DNA of 64,000 bases from Bradyrhizobium sp. CCBAU 53421 (GTDB lineage: Bacteria; Pseudomonadota; Alphaproteobacteria; Rhizobiales; Xanthobacteraceae), in NCBI RefSeq assembly GCF_015291625.1, contig NZ_CP030047.1:4960001-5024000 (forward strand), given 5' to 3'. The notes under the pieces are model-generated. The model was not told the DNA's origin and ran no database searches. It saw only the letters and a program-made list of their open reading frames with translations. Numbering within the stretch: the first letter of the stretch is position 1; each line of letters starts with the position of its first letter. Positions 9,788 to 19,371 of the stretch are shown here, in pieces. A program made the position numbers and the translations under genes.

Positions 9788-12700
9788 ATGAGCGTCTCCG
9801 AACCGTTCATCCGCCGGCCGATCGCCACCTCGCTGCTCGGCATCGCCCTGATGATCGGCGGCGCGCTGGGCTATTGGGCGTTACCGGTCTCGGCGCTGCC
9901 GCAGGTCGATTTCCCGACAGTGCAGGTGACGACGCAACTGCCGGGCGCGAGCCCCGACGTGGTGGCCTCGCTGATCACGGCGCCGCTGGAGCGGCAGCTC
10001 GGGCAGATCCCGTCGCTGTCGTCGATGAACTCGACCAGTTCGTTCGGCGTGAGCCAGATCTCGCTGCAGTTCGACCTCAACCGCGACATCGACGGCGCCA
10101 CCCAGGACGTCCAGGCCGCGATCAACGCCGCGGCCGGCATTCTGCCGAAGACGCTGCCGTACCCGCCTGTCTACGCCAAGGTGAACCCGGCGGACGCGCC
10201 GGTCATGACCCTGGCGCTGACTTCGGACACGATCTCGCTGCGGGCGATGAGCGACCTCGCCGATACCATCCTCGGCCAACGCTTAAGCCAGATTTCCGGT
10301 GTCGGCCGGGTCTCGATCCTCGGCGGATTGAAGCCCGCGGTGCGGGTGCAGGCCGACCTGGCACGGCTCGCGGCCTATGGCATCGCGATGGAGGACCTGC
10401 GCAACGCCATCGCCGGCGCCAACGTGTCGGGGCCGAAGGGATCACTCGACGGCGCCCAGCAATCCTACACCATCGCCGCCAACGACCAGATCGCCGCCGC
10501 CGACGCCTACCGGCCGATCATCATCGCCTATCGCAACGGCTCGCCGGTCACGATCGGCGACGTCGCCCAGATCGTCGATGGGCTGGAGAACGACCGCACC
10601 GGCGGCTGGTACCAGGGCACGCCGGCCGTCATCATCGATATCCAGCGCCAGCCCGGCGCCAACGTCATCGACGTCGTCAAGCAGATCCGCGGCGAAATCC
10701 CGCGGCTGCAGCGGGCGGTGCCGGCCGGCGTCAAGCTGACCGTCGTCTCCGACCGCACGGTGACGATCCGCGCCTCGGTCCACGACGTGCAATTCACGCT
10801 GATCCTGAGCGTCGTACTGGTGACGCTGGTGGTGCTGCTGTTCCTGCGGTCGCTGCGCGCGACCCTGATCGCCGGCGTGGCGCTGCCGCTGTCGCTGATC
10901 ACGAGCTTCGGCATCATGTATTTCGCCGGTTTCAGCCTCGACAATTTGTCGCTGATGGCGCTGACCATCGGAACCGGCTTCGTGGTCGACGACGCCATCG
11001 TGATGATCGAGAACATCGTCCGCCACATGGAAGACGGCGAGACTGTCATGGAGGCCTCGCTGAAGGGCGCCAGCGAGATCGGCTTCACCGTGATCTCGCT
11101 GACGGTGTCGCTGATCGCGGTGTTCATCCCGCTACTGTTCATGTCCGGCTTGGTCGGCCGCATGTTCCGCGAATTCGCGCTGACCTTGACGATCGCGGTC
11201 GTGACCTCGGCGATCGTCTCGCTGACGCTGACGCCGATGATGTGCTCGCGGCTGCTCAAGAACATCCATGAGGAAATGGCGGTCCCGGGCCTCGCCGCGG
11301 TCAGCCGCTTCATCGACCGCATGGTGGAATTCTATCATCGCACGCTCCTCTGGGTGCTGCAGCGCCAGCGCGCGACGCTGCTGGTGACGTTCGCGACGAT
11401 CGCGCTGACGCTGATCATGTATGTGCTGGCGCCGAAGGGATTCCTGCCGCTGCAGGACACCTCCTCGATCACGGCGGTGACCGAGGCCGGCCCCGACGTC
11501 TCGTTTGCCGAGATGCAGCGGCGGCAGGGCGCCGTCTCCGACCTCATCAAGGCCGATCCTGACGTCGTCGGCGTCGTCTCCGTGATCGGCTCAGGCTCGG
11601 TCAATCCGACCACCAATGTCGGCCGCCTGGTGATGACGCTGAAGCCGCTCGACCAGCGGCGCGACGGCGTCGTCAAGGTGATCGAGCGGCTGAAGCAGAA
11701 GATCGCGACGGTGCCTGGGATGACTGTCTACTTCCAGCCGGTGCAGGACGTGCAGATCTCGACCCAGTCGAGCCGCTCGCAATACCAGTACACGCTGACC
11801 GCGACAGATGCCGCCGAAGTCTCGCAATGGGCGCAGAAGCTGGTCGCCGAGATGCGGCGCGACCCGATCTTCCGCGACGTCTCCTCGGAGGCGCAGGAGG
11901 GCGGCCTGCGCGCGGCGCTCGACGTCAACCGCCAGCGCGCCGGCCAGCTCGGCGTCAGTCTGCAGGGCGTCACCGACACGCTGAACGATGCCTTCGCGCA
12001 GCGGCAGATCTCGACGATCTATGGCCAAGCCAACCAGTACCGCGTGGTGCTCGAGGCGCTGCCGATGTATCAGCGCGATCCGTCGATCCTCGACAAGCTG
12101 TATCTGCCCGGTGCCGCCGGCGCGCAGGTGCCGCTGTCGGCGGTGGCGACGCTGGTCCGCACCACGGCGCCGCTCGCGATCTCGCACCAGGCGCAATTCC
12201 CGTCGGTCTCGCTCAGCTTCAACCTGGCGCCGGGCGAGGCGCTGGGCGATGCGGTCGAGGCGGTGAAGGCGATCGAGAGCAGGATCGGGATGCCCGGCAG
12301 CATCGTCGGCATCTATTCCGGTGACGCCGCCGAATTCGCGCGCTCGCTGGCCGGACAGCCCTGGCTGATCCTGGCGGCGATCATCACGATCTACATCGTG
12401 CTCGGCGTGCTTTACGAAAGCTACATCCACCCGATCACCATCCTGTCGACGCTGCCGTCGGCCGGCGTCGGCGCCATCCTGGCCTTGATGCTGTGCGGGC
12501 AGGACCTCTCGGTGATCGGCCTGATCGGCATCATCCTCTTGATGGGCATCGTCAAGAAGAACGCGATCATGATGATCGATTTCGCGCTGGAGGCCGAGCG
12601 GCATCAGGGCATGTCGTCCTATGACGCCATCGTGCAGGCCTGCCTGTTGCGGTTCCGGCCGATCATGATGACGACGCTGGCGGCGCTGTTCGGCGCGCTG

Positions 12701-12916
12701 CCGCTCGCGATCGAAAGCGGCACCGGCGCGGAGCTGCGCTTCCCGCTCGGCATCTCGATCATCGGCGGCCTGCTGCTGAGCCAGCTGCTGACGCTCTACA
12801 CCACGCCGGTGATCTATCTCGCGCTCGACCGGCTCAACCGCCGGATCGAGCGGGCCGTGCCGGAAGCAGGTCGCAGCGGCCCGCCGATCGCGGGCGCCAC
12901 CGAGGGCATGCAGTGA
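9788..12916 (+). CDS. RND multidrug efflux permease (MdtB-like)
   Basis: A 1042-residue inner-membrane proton-driven pump of the AcrB/MdtB superfamily. It opens with MSVSEPFIRRPIATSLLGIALM and has the tandem layout of two 6-TM halves, each with a large periplasmic loop after TM1/TM7. The proton-relay pair is in TM4 (GFVVDDAIVMIENIVRH), and conserved LMGIVKKNAIMMIDFA marks TM10. The second permease gene overlaps its stop by 4 bp. Together they match the two-pump MdtB-MdtC arrangement, where both proteins form one heterotrimer. Confidence 0.93.
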   Translation: MSVSEPFIRRPIATSLLGIALMIGGALGYWALPVSALPQVDFPTVQVTTQLPGASPDVVASLITAPLERQLGQIPSLSSMNSTSSFGVSQISLQFDLNRDIDGATQDVQAAINAAAGILPKTLPYPPVYAKVNPADAPVMTLALTSDTISLRAMSDLADTILGQRLSQISGVGRVSILGGLKPAVRVQADLARLAAYGIAMEDLRNAIAGANVSGPKGSLDGAQQSYTIAANDQIAAADAYRPIIIAYRNGSPVTIGDVAQIVDGLENDRTGGWYQGTPAVIIDIQRQPGANVIDVVKQIRGEIPRLQRAVPAGVKLTVVSDRTVTIRASVHDVQFTLILSVVLVTLVVLLFLRSLRATLIAGVALPLSLITSFGIMYFAGFSLDNLSLMALTIGTGFVVDDAIVMIENIVRHMEDGETVMEASLKGASEIGFTVISLTVSLIAVFIPLLFMSGLVGRMFREFALTLTIAVVTSAIVSLTLTPMMCSRLLKNIHEEMAVPGLAAVSRFIDRMVEFYHRTLLWVLQRQRATLLVTFATIALTLIMYVLAPKGFLPLQDTSSITAVTEAGPDVSFAEMQRRQGAVSDLIKADPDVVGVVSVIGSGSVNPTTNVGRLVMTLKPLDQRRDGVVKVIERLKQKIATVPGMTVYFQPVQDVQISTQSSRSQYQYTLTATDAAEVSQWAQKLVAEMRRDPIFRDVSSEAQEGGLRAALDVNRQRAGQLGVSLQGVTDTLNDAFAQRQISTIYGQANQYRVVLEALPMYQRDPSILDKLYLPGAAGAQVPLSAVATLVRTTAPLAISHQAQFPSVSLSFNLAPGEALGDAVEAVKAIESRIGMPGSIVGIYSGDAAEFARSLAGQPWLILAAIITIYIVLGVLYESYIHPITILSTLPSAGVGAILALMLCGQDLSVIGLIGIILLMGIVKKNAIMMIDFALEAERHQGMSSYDAIVQACLLRFRPIMMTTLAALFGALPLAIESGTGAELRFPLGISIIGGLLLSQLLTLYTTPVIYLALDRLNRRIERAVPEAGRSGPPIAGATEGMQ

Positions 12917-15900
12917 TCTCGATCTCGGAGCCGTTCATCCGCCGGCCGGTGGGCACCACACTGCTGGCGATCGGGCTGTTCCTGGTCGGGATCGTCGCCT
13001 ACGAGTTCCTGCCGGTGTCGTCGGTGCCGAATGTCGACTTCCCGACCATCCGGGTGTCGGCGTCGCGGCCCGGCGCCGATCCCTCTGTCATGGCTGCAAC
13101 GGTCGCGGCGCCGCTGGAGCGCAAGCTCGGCACCATTTCGGGGGTCGATCAGATCACCTCGACGAGCTCGCTCGGCACCACCAGCATCCAGGTGCAGTTC
13201 TCGATCGGCCGCAACATCGACCGCGCCGCACGCGACGTGCAGGCCGCGATCAACGCCTCGCTCGCCGACCTGCCGAGCGACCTGCCGTCGCTGCCCAAGT
13301 TCCGCAAGGCGAATCCGGCCGCCGCGCCCGTGTTCGTGCTGGCGCTGACCTCGAAGACGATCTCGACCAGCGCGATGTACGACGTCGCCGACACCGTGCT
13401 GGCGCAGCGCATTTCGCAGGTGCCGGGGGTCGGCGAGGTGACCGTCAGCGGCGCCGACCAGCCGGCGGTGCGCATTGCGCTCAATCCGGTGTCGCTGGCC
13501 AATGCCGGGATCGCGACCGACGACGTCCGGCTTGCGATCATCAATGCCAATCCGCTGGGCCCGGTCGGCATCTTCAATGGCGACCGGCTGAGCGAGACGC
13601 TCTCGATCAACAAGCAGATGCGCACCGCGGCCGAGTTCCGCGACATCGTCATCAAAAGCTCGAACGGCAATTTCGTCCGCCTGTCGGATGTTGCCGAGGT
13701 CGAGGATTCCGTCCGCAACTCGCGCTCGATCGCCTGGTTCAACAAGCAGCCGGCGGTGCTGATCCAGATCACCAAGCAGGGTGATGCCAACGTCATCGAC
13801 ACTGTCGACGGCGTTCGCAGGATGCTGCCGGAACTGAAGCAGTGGATCCCGGCCGGGGTGGAGATCTCGACCCTGGTCGATCGTACCGGAACGATCCGCG
13901 CCAGCGTCGAGGACATGCAGTTCACGCTGCTGGCGACCGCCATGTTGGTCATGGTCGTGGTGTTCGTGTTCCTGCGCAGGATCGTGCCGACGATCGCCGC
14001 GGGTGTCTCGGTGCCGCTGGCGCTCGCCGGCACCTGCGCCGGGATGTGGCTCGCCGGCTTCTCGATCGACAATCTGTCCCTGATGGCGCTTGCGATCTCC
14101 GTCGGCTTCGTGGTCGACGACGCCATCGTGATGATCGAGAACATGTACCGCAATCTCGAGCAGGGCATGGCGCCGTATCCGGCGGCCGTCGAGGGCGCCA
14201 AGCAGATCGGCTTCACCGTGCTGTCGATCTCGCTGTCGCTGATCGCGGCCTTCACGCCGCTGATCTTCATGGACGGCATCGTCGGCCGGCTGCTGCGGGA
14301 ATTCTCGCTGACCCTGACGTTTGCCATCATCGTGTCGACCCTGGTGTCGTTGACGATCACCCCGATGATCTGCGCGCACTACATCAAGGAGGCGACCTCG
14401 GATCACGCCACCTGGTACGATCGCGTCATCGAGGGCACGCTGTCGCGGGTGGTGGCGTTCTACGCCTGGACGCTTCGGAGTGTGCTCGGGTACCCCGGGC
14501 TGACGATGGCGGTGTTCACCGCCACGGTCTCGCTGACGGTGGTGCTCTACGTCAAAACGCCGAAGGCCTATTTCCCGACCGACGACAGCGGCTTTGTGAT
14601 CGGCGCGACCCGGGCCTCGGCGGATATCTCGTTCCAGTCGATGCTCCAGCTGCAGCAGCGGCTCGCCGACATCGTGATGGCCGACCCAGCGGTTGCCGGC
14701 ATCGGCTCGTCGGTCGGCTCAGGTGGCGGCCCGGGCGGCGCCACCTCCAATCGCGGCACCATGTTCATCAGCCTGAAGCCGCCGGAGGAGCGGGGAGGCT
14801 TGTCGACCGCGCAGGTGATCGACCGGCTGCGCCGCAACCTGTTCATGGTGCCGGGCATCCGCTTGTTCATGTTCGCCGCCCAGGACATCCGCACCGGCGG
14901 CCGGCAGAGCGATTCCGACTACCAGTACACGCTCGCCTCGACCGATCTCGACCTGTTGCAGAAATGGGCGCCGCTGGTCGCCAAACGCATGGAGACGGTG
15001 GAGGGCATCACCGACGTCTCCTCCGACCGCGATCCCGGCGGCCTGCAACTCAACCTCGTGATCGACCGCAAGATGGCTTCCAGCCTCGGCGTCCGGGTGC
15101 AGGACATCGACAACGCGCTCAACAACGCGTTCTCGCAGCGACAGATCTCGTACATCTACACGCAGCGCAACCAGTACGTGGTTGTGCTCGAGATCGATCC
15201 GAAATTCCAGAGCGACCCGTCGAACCTCGAGCGCATCTACGTCGCCGGCGCCAATGACGTGCAGGTGCCGCTGTCGGCGCTCGTGCACTACCAGCGCGGA
15301 CTGTCGGCACTCGCGGTGTTTCACTCCGGCGGCTTCCCCTCGACCACGGTGTCGTTCAACCTGTTGCCGGACGTGCCGCTGGAGGTCGCCACCACGAACA
15401 TCCAGCAGGCGGTGGACGGGCTGCACATGCCCGAGGGCATCCGCGGCAGCTTCGACGGCAATGCCGGCGACTTCAACAAGACCAGCGGGCGGCAGCCGCT
15501 GCTGATCCTCGGCGCACTGATCGCGATGTATATCGTGCTCGGCGTGCTTTATGAGAGCCTGGCGCATCCGATCACGATCATCTCGACCTTGCCGTCGGCC
15601 GGCCTCGGCGCCTTGCTCGCATTGCAGGTGACCAACACGCCGCTGACCGTGATCGCCTTTGTCGGCATCATCCTGTTGATCGGCATCGTCAAGAAGAACG
15701 GCATCATGATGGTCGATTTCGCCCTCGAGGCCGAGCGGCATCAGGGCCTGTCGTCGCAGGATGCGATCTTCGAGGCCTGCCGGGCGCGCTTCCGCCCCAT
15801 CCTGATGACGACCATGGCCGCGCTGTTTGCCGGCATTCCGCTGGTCATCGCAACCGGCCCCGGCACCGAGCTGCGGCGGCCGCTCGGCATCACCATCATC

Positions 15901-16068
15901 GGCGGCCTGTTCGTGTCGCAGATCCTGACGCTCTACACGACGCCGGTGATCTATCTGTTGATCGACCGCTTCAAGGATTTGCCTGGGCGCCAGAAGCTGA
16001 GGTGGCTTAGTGCTGCGGTTGCCCTGATCGGCCTCGCCTCCGGTGTTGTCAGGCTGGTCCTGCATTGA
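12913..16068 (+). CDS. RND multidrug efflux permease (MdtC-like)
   Basis: A 1051-residue RND pump starting with GTG (overlap GTGA with the preceding gene). It shares EPFIRRPVGTTLLAIGLF, the TM4 proton-relay motif GFVVDDAIVMIENMYRN and LIGIVKKNGIMMVDFA with its neighbour but is clearly a diverged paralogue, not a recent duplication. In MdtABC systems the B and C subunits are not interchangeable and C contributes differently to proton coupling. Assignment of which paralogue is B or C rests on gene order. It is the last gene of the operon. Confidence 0.93.
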   Translation: MISISEPFIRRPVGTTLLAIGLFLVGIVAYEFLPVSSVPNVDFPTIRVSASRPGADPSVMAATVAAPLERKLGTISGVDQITSTSSLGTTSIQVQFSIGRNIDRAARDVQAAINASLADLPSDLPSLPKFRKANPAAAPVFVLALTSKTISTSAMYDVADTVLAQRISQVPGVGEVTVSGADQPAVRIALNPVSLANAGIATDDVRLAIINANPLGPVGIFNGDRLSETLSINKQMRTAAEFRDIVIKSSNGNFVRLSDVAEVEDSVRNSRSIAWFNKQPAVLIQITKQGDANVIDTVDGVRRMLPELKQWIPAGVEISTLVDRTGTIRASVEDMQFTLLATAMLVMVVVFVFLRRIVPTIAAGVSVPLALAGTCAGMWLAGFSIDNLSLMALAISVGFVVDDAIVMIENMYRNLEQGMAPYPAAVEGAKQIGFTVLSISLSLIAAFTPLIFMDGIVGRLLREFSLTLTFAIIVSTLVSLTITPMICAHYIKEATSDHATWYDRVIEGTLSRVVAFYAWTLRSVLGYPGLTMAVFTATVSLTVVLYVKTPKAYFPTDDSGFVIGATRASADISFQSMLQLQQRLADIVMADPAVAGIGSSVGSGGGPGGATSNRGTMFISLKPPEERGGLSTAQVIDRLRRNLFMVPGIRLFMFAAQDIRTGGRQSDSDYQYTLASTDLDLLQKWAPLVAKRMETVEGITDVSSDRDPGGLQLNLVIDRKMASSLGVRVQDIDNALNNAFSQRQISYIYTQRNQYVVVLEIDPKFQSDPSNLERIYVAGANDVQVPLSALVHYQRGLSALAVFHSGGFPSTTVSFNLLPDVPLEVATTNIQQAVDGLHMPEGIRGSFDGNAGDFNKTSGRQPLLILGALIAMYIVLGVLYESLAHPITIISTLPSAGLGALLALQVTNTPLTVIAFVGIILLIGIVKKNGIMMVDFALEAERHQGLSSQDAIFEACRARFRPILMTTMAALFAGIPLVIATGPGTELRRPLGITIIGGLFVSQILTLYTTPVIYLLIDRFKDLPGRQKLRWLSAAVALIGLASGVVRLVLH

Positions 16069-16106
16069 TGTTGCGGACGAGGCTATCCACGACGTATAGC
16101 CGTTGA

Positions 16107-16820
16107 ATGTCAGACCCCGTTGACGAGACCGACCTGGTGGAGGATTGCGCGCATTGCGGCAAGCCCTTGCCGCTCTGCATTTGCGACACCGTCACCCCGA
16201 TCGAGAGCCGCATCCAGCTCCTGATCCTGATCCATCCGCAGGAACAGGACAGGGCGCTCGGCACGGCACGACTGTTGGCGCGGCATTTCGAGAAAGCCGT
16301 GGTGCGGATCGGACTGTCCTGGCCGAGCCTTGCCAAGGCGCTCGGCCGGCCGGTGCCCGATCCCTCGCGCTGGGCGGTGCTCTATCTCGGCTCGGCCAAG
16401 GTCGAGGACCTCGATACCGATGCCGAGATCGTCGCGATCAACCGCAAGGGCGAGCTCGAGCCGCATCAGCGCGCCATCTTGTCAGACATCGAGGGCATCG
16501 TGCTGCTCGACGGCACCTGGAGCCAGGCCAAGGCGCTGTGGTGGCGCAATGCCTGGATGCTGAAGTGCCAGCGGGTGATTCTCGGGCCGAAACGGTCTTC
16601 GCTATACGGCAAGCTGCGGCGGGAACCGCGGCGCGACGGCCTGTCCACCATCGAGGCGGCCGCGATCCTGCTCGCTGGGCTGGAAAAGCGGCCGGAAATT
16701 GCCGCAACGTTGTCGGATAGTTTCGAGCGGATGCTGGCGAGATTCCGCGAAGTGCAGGCCAAAATGCCGGAATTGGCGCCAAAACCGAAGAAGCGGGATT
16801 TTCGGAGGCGACGACGTTAG
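16107..16820 (+). CDS. DTW-domain protein, probable tRNA-uridine aminocarboxypropyltransferase
   Basis: A 237-residue protein with an N-terminal Cys cluster (EDCAHCGKPLPLCICD), LLILIHPQEQDRALGTARL and the family-defining DxTW element in LLDGTWSQAKALWW. DTW proteins (TapT/YfiP) transfer the aminocarboxypropyl group of SAM to uridine in tRNA (acp3U). The C-terminus is Lys/Arg-rich (KPKKRDFRRRRR), plausible for RNA binding. It lies upstream of tRNA-Cys and an interspersed repeat. The family is clear; the target position is inferred. Confidence 0.85.
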   Translation: MSDPVDETDLVEDCAHCGKPLPLCICDTVTPIESRIQLLILIHPQEQDRALGTARLLARHFEKAVVRIGLSWPSLAKALGRPVPDPSRWAVLYLGSAKVEDLDTDAEIVAINRKGELEPHQRAILSDIEGIVLLDGTWSQAKALWWRNAWMLKCQRVILGPKRSSLYGKLRREPRRDGLSTIEAAAILLAGLEKRPEIAATLSDSFERMLARFREVQAKMPELAPKPKKRDFRRRRR

Positions 16821-16901
16821 AGCATGATCGGGAAAAGTGCGAAGCGGTTTTCCGGCAAGATCATGCTCAAATTAGGGGGCTAAAGCTTCTCGCTTTAGCT
16901 T
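16820..16901. repeat. interspersed palindromic repeat (GAGCATGATC family)
   Basis: Outer arms GAGCATGATC (16820-16829) and GATCATGCTC (16859-16868) enclose an inner GGAAAA/TTTTCC pair. A second hairpin GCTAAAGC-ttctc-GCTTTAGC follows at 16879-16899. Elements of this type recur in rhizobial chromosomes. It begins exactly at the end of the DTW gene and may serve as its terminator. Confidence 0.8.
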
Positions 16902-16952
16902 CCGGCTTGGTTGCCTATCGGAGAGAGGGCGTATATGAAGTGCGCCGCAAGG

Positions 16953-17026
16953 GGCCACGTGGCGGAGTGGTTACGCAACGGTCTGCAAAACCGTGTACAC
17001 CAGTTCAATTCTGGTCGTGGCCTCCA
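16953..17026 (+). tRNA. tRNA-Cys (GCA)
   Basis: The 74-nt cloverleaf has acceptor arms GGCCACG (16953) and CGTGGCC (17016-17022), discriminator T typical of tRNA-Cys, and encoded CCA at 17024-17026. The anticodon stem ACGGT/ACCGT encloses the loop CTGCAAA with anticodon GCA at 16985-16987. The T-arm contains TTCAATT. Confidence 0.97.
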
Positions 17027-17069
17027 CTCATCTCATCAATGGCTTGCAGCCAGTACATGAGAAGCCGCA

Positions 17070-17252
17070 TTAGCTCGCGGCGTACCAACCTTCAGGAAAC
17101 GGAATCAGCGGCCACGGCGCCTGGTTGTCATTGGCAGCGCGCGGCGGCGGCTGCATGCGGGGCGAGGGTTGAGCCACGAAATCCTCCTGAGCAATGGGCG
17201 CGACCGCCGTCCGCACGGCGTCCAGCAGCAGATCAAATTCGACTTCGCTCAT
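17070..17252 (-). CDS. small hypothetical protein
   Basis: A 60-residue open frame starting MSEVEFDLLLDAVRTAV, with GGAGAG 6 nt before the ATG at 17252. The body is hydrophilic and Pro-rich with AANDNQ and ends PLIPFPEGWYAAS. No membrane segment or known motif is seen. The good ribosome site and sensible composition favour a real gene; function is unknown. An upstream ATG at 17288 in the same frame lacks a ribosome site. Confidence 0.55.
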   Translation of the reverse strand: MSEVEFDLLLDAVRTAVAPIAQEDFVAQPSPRMQPPPRAANDNQAPWPLIPFPEGWYAAS

Positions 17253-17600
17253 CGCGCTCTCCGAGGTTCGAGAGCGCCATGGTCGCAAAACTGTCTTTGG
17301 TCCGGATTGAGCTAATCGTTCGAATTTTATGAAAAGAACGATGGCGCCCGCTTTGGTTAATAGATTCCTGATGACCCCGCTGGGAACCTAGGTCGGCATG
17401 GCCGCACCTCGTATGAGACAAATCACATCGTGCGAAAAACTCTTCGCGGATTTCCCGGCAGTATTCATACCCGTCAAATATCGCAGGAATTTTAGGAAGA
17501 CGTGACAATGCAGGCAAGCGGGCCGGAGTGTCGCCAATCGCGCGTCGCATCGATCCTCGGCTTTTCCTGCCTTCGTTCGCCAGCGTCGGGACAGCGCCGC
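17253..17600. other. intergenic, no gene seen
   Basis: These 348 bp are lower in GC around 17300-17360 and carry the small inverted pair CGTTC / GAACG near 17318-17341. They probably hold the promoter of the leftward small gene at 17070-17252. No open frame has family resemblance. Confidence 0.35.
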
Positions 17601-17943
17601 TTAGCGCCCGATGTTGATCTCCACTACGCTGGAGAAATTCCCGAAGCTGGCGCGATCGTGGTCATGCAAGCCCGGCGAGGTCACCCGGCAGCATGGTCTT
17701 GAACTGCGTCAGCACCTGCCGCGCCTTCCGCGGCGGCAGCGTGATCGCGTGGCGGGGGTGTGCGGAAGAATCGGCGATGCGGCGGAATGGCCGCGCCGGC
17801 GGTGTTTCCGGGTGCCCGCGACGCCGAAAGCGGGACAGCCGGGACAGGCCTGCACCGCCCTGGAACGCCGGCAAAGCCTTGCAACGCAGAGGTTTACCGT
17901 GTCCCGCTAAAGTTTCGCCGGAGGCCCATTTGGTTCTTTGCAA
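17601..17943 (-). pseudogene. possible decayed coding remnant
   Basis: Minus-strand frames suggest a broken C-terminus. One frame reads ARQVLTQFKTMLPGDLAGL and then stops, while the next frame continues with LHDHDRASFGNFSSVVEINI and ends at the TAA at 17601-17603, as if joined by a frameshift near 17670-17690. I cannot name a family. The composition is coding-like, but this is a weak call. Confidence 0.25.
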
Positions 17944-17996
17944 GGCCGAAAGGCTTTGTTATACGCTGCCCGCTCGCGAACGTTTTGTTCGCCTAT

Positions 17997-18071
17997 TCCT
18001 CGGTAGCTCAGCGGTAGAGCATTCGACTGTTAATCGAATGGTCGCTGGTTCGAATCCAGCCCGGGGAGCCA
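17997..18071 (+). tRNA. tRNA-Asn (GTT)
   Basis: The 75-nt cloverleaf has acceptor arms TCCTCGG and CCGGGGA (18061-18067), discriminator G and encoded CCA to 18071. The anticodon stem TTCGA/TCGAA encloses CTGTTAA with anticodon GTT at 18029-18031. The T-arm is GCTGG-TTCGAAT-CCAGC. Confidence 0.97.
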
Positions 18072-18206
18072 GTTTTGCTGGCCCCGCCAACATCCTTCGT
18101 CGCCCATCACAAGCCTGTGGTCCGTTACGGGCAGACAACAACCGTCGTCAAATCGACTCAATAGCCGTCGACACTTCGCCATGCCGGGTCTTGAGAGGTG
18201 ATTTTG

Positions 18207-18386
18207 ATGGCCATTAACCTGATCGACCTGTCGATGCCGCAGCCGACGCTTGTTCCGAACGATGCTCCCGGCATCAGCGACGACGAGTGTGTCCGCCGGC
18301 TCGCGAGGGCCGTCGAGGAGCATGATTCCGAGCATCTCGATGAAGTGGCCCGCCTGATCGGCCGGCTTGCCGTCACGATCGAATAG
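18207..18386 (+). CDS. small hypothetical protein
   Basis: A 59-residue protein beginning MAINLIDLSMPQPTLVPND. GAGAGGTG precedes the ATG at 18207 by 6-7 nt; a GTG at 18198 is in frame but overlaps that site. The C-terminal half (DDECVRRLARAVEEHDSEHLDEVARLIGRLAVTIE, positions about 18280-18383) is an amphipathic, acidic helix-rich stretch. There is no membrane segment and no recognised family. It sits alone between tRNA-Asn and a methyltransferase gene. Confidence 0.6.
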   Translation: MAINLIDLSMPQPTLVPNDAPGISDDECVRRLARAVEEHDSEHLDEVARLIGRLAVTIE

Positions 18387-18509
18387 ACCGCACCGCCGCG
18401 CGCGTCTTGCCCGCCAACGGCGTGTTGCGTTTTGGCGGAGCTTGTTCCAAAAGATGGCCCTGTTCTAGCTTCTCCAGCGGCAATGCCGCGACTTGCAGGG
18501 TCTCCGCCA

Positions 18510-19175
18510 ATGACCGGTTTTTCGACCGCGCGCCAGTACATGGTCGATGGTCAGGTGCGTCCGAGCGACGTGACCGATGATCGAATTCTCGAAGCCATGT
18601 TGAGCGTTCCGCGCGAGGTGTTCGTGCCGGCCAGCAAGCAGGCGCTGGCCTATCTGGACCTCGATCTGGACGTGACCGAGGGCGGCGCGGCGAGGCGCTG
18701 CCTGATCACGCCGGCGTTGCTCGCCAGGATGCTGCAGGCGGCCGAGATCAAGGCGACCGACCGCGTCCTGGTCGTCGGCTGCGCGACCGGCTACGCCGCC
18801 GCCATCGTGGCGCGCTTCGCCGCCGAGGTCAGCGCAACCGAGAGCGATCCGGCGCTGGCCGCGAAGGCCATCGCGGCGTTCGGCCAGCTCGGCATCCAGA
18901 ATGTGACGGTCAAGACCGCAGCAGCTGGCGACGGCGATCCCGCCGGCGGGCCGTATGACGTCATCGTTCTCAACGGTACGACCGAGATTATCCCGACCGG
19001 GCTGTTGGGCCAGCTCAAGGAGGGGGGTAGGCTGGTCGGGGTGTTCGGCCTGAAGCCGCCGCCGCGCGCCACTGTCGTCACCCACTCCCACGGGGATTTC
19101 GGACATCGCGAGCTGTTCGACGCCACGGCCCCCGTGCTGGCTGGATTGGAACGGGTTCCGGCCTTCGTCTTCTGA
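18510..19175 (+). CDS. protein-L-isoaspartate O-methyltransferase family protein (divergent)
   Basis: A 221-residue SAM-dependent methyltransferase fold starting MTGFSTARQYMVDGQVRPSDV. Motif I is VLVVGCATGY, followed by an acidic residue (SATESD). The domain order fits the PCMT family, but the substrate-side ISQP-type motif of true isoaspartyl methyltransferases is replaced by CLITPALLARML, and motif I is GCATGY rather than GTGSGY. Substrate may differ from isoaspartyl peptides. It lies upstream of tolC in the same direction, with a 196-bp gap. Confidence 0.8.
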   Translation: MTGFSTARQYMVDGQVRPSDVTDDRILEAMLSVPREVFVPASKQALAYLDLDLDVTEGGAARRCLITPALLARMLQAAEIKATDRVLVVGCATGYAAAIVARFAAEVSATESDPALAAKAIAAFGQLGIQNVTVKTAAAGDGDPAGGPYDVIVLNGTTEIIPTGLLGQLKEGGRLVGVFGLKPPPRATVVTHSHGDFGHRELFDATAPVLAGLERVPAFVF

Positions 19176-19371
19176 CCGCTACCGCGGCGCACTGGCTGAT
19201 AAAATCCCATTCCGAATCAGAAGTGTGGCCCGTTTGCCCCATGTGAAGAGTTTCGACCGCGTTCCGTTGCGGGGTAGTTCCGTTGCCCTTAGCTGCGGAC
19301 TAAGGTGAGGCGGGACTCACTTCGTCTGAAGCGACCGCCGGACTGACTTGCGTGTGGAGACGGCGACTACC

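Noticed and set aside
9788..16068. Recent tandem duplication of the two RND pumps
   Set aside because: The two proteins share family motifs but differ throughout; they fit an old MdtB/MdtC-type pair.
17693..18217. Plus-strand open frame across tRNA-Asn
   Set aside because: It reads through a clear tRNA gene and has no domain.
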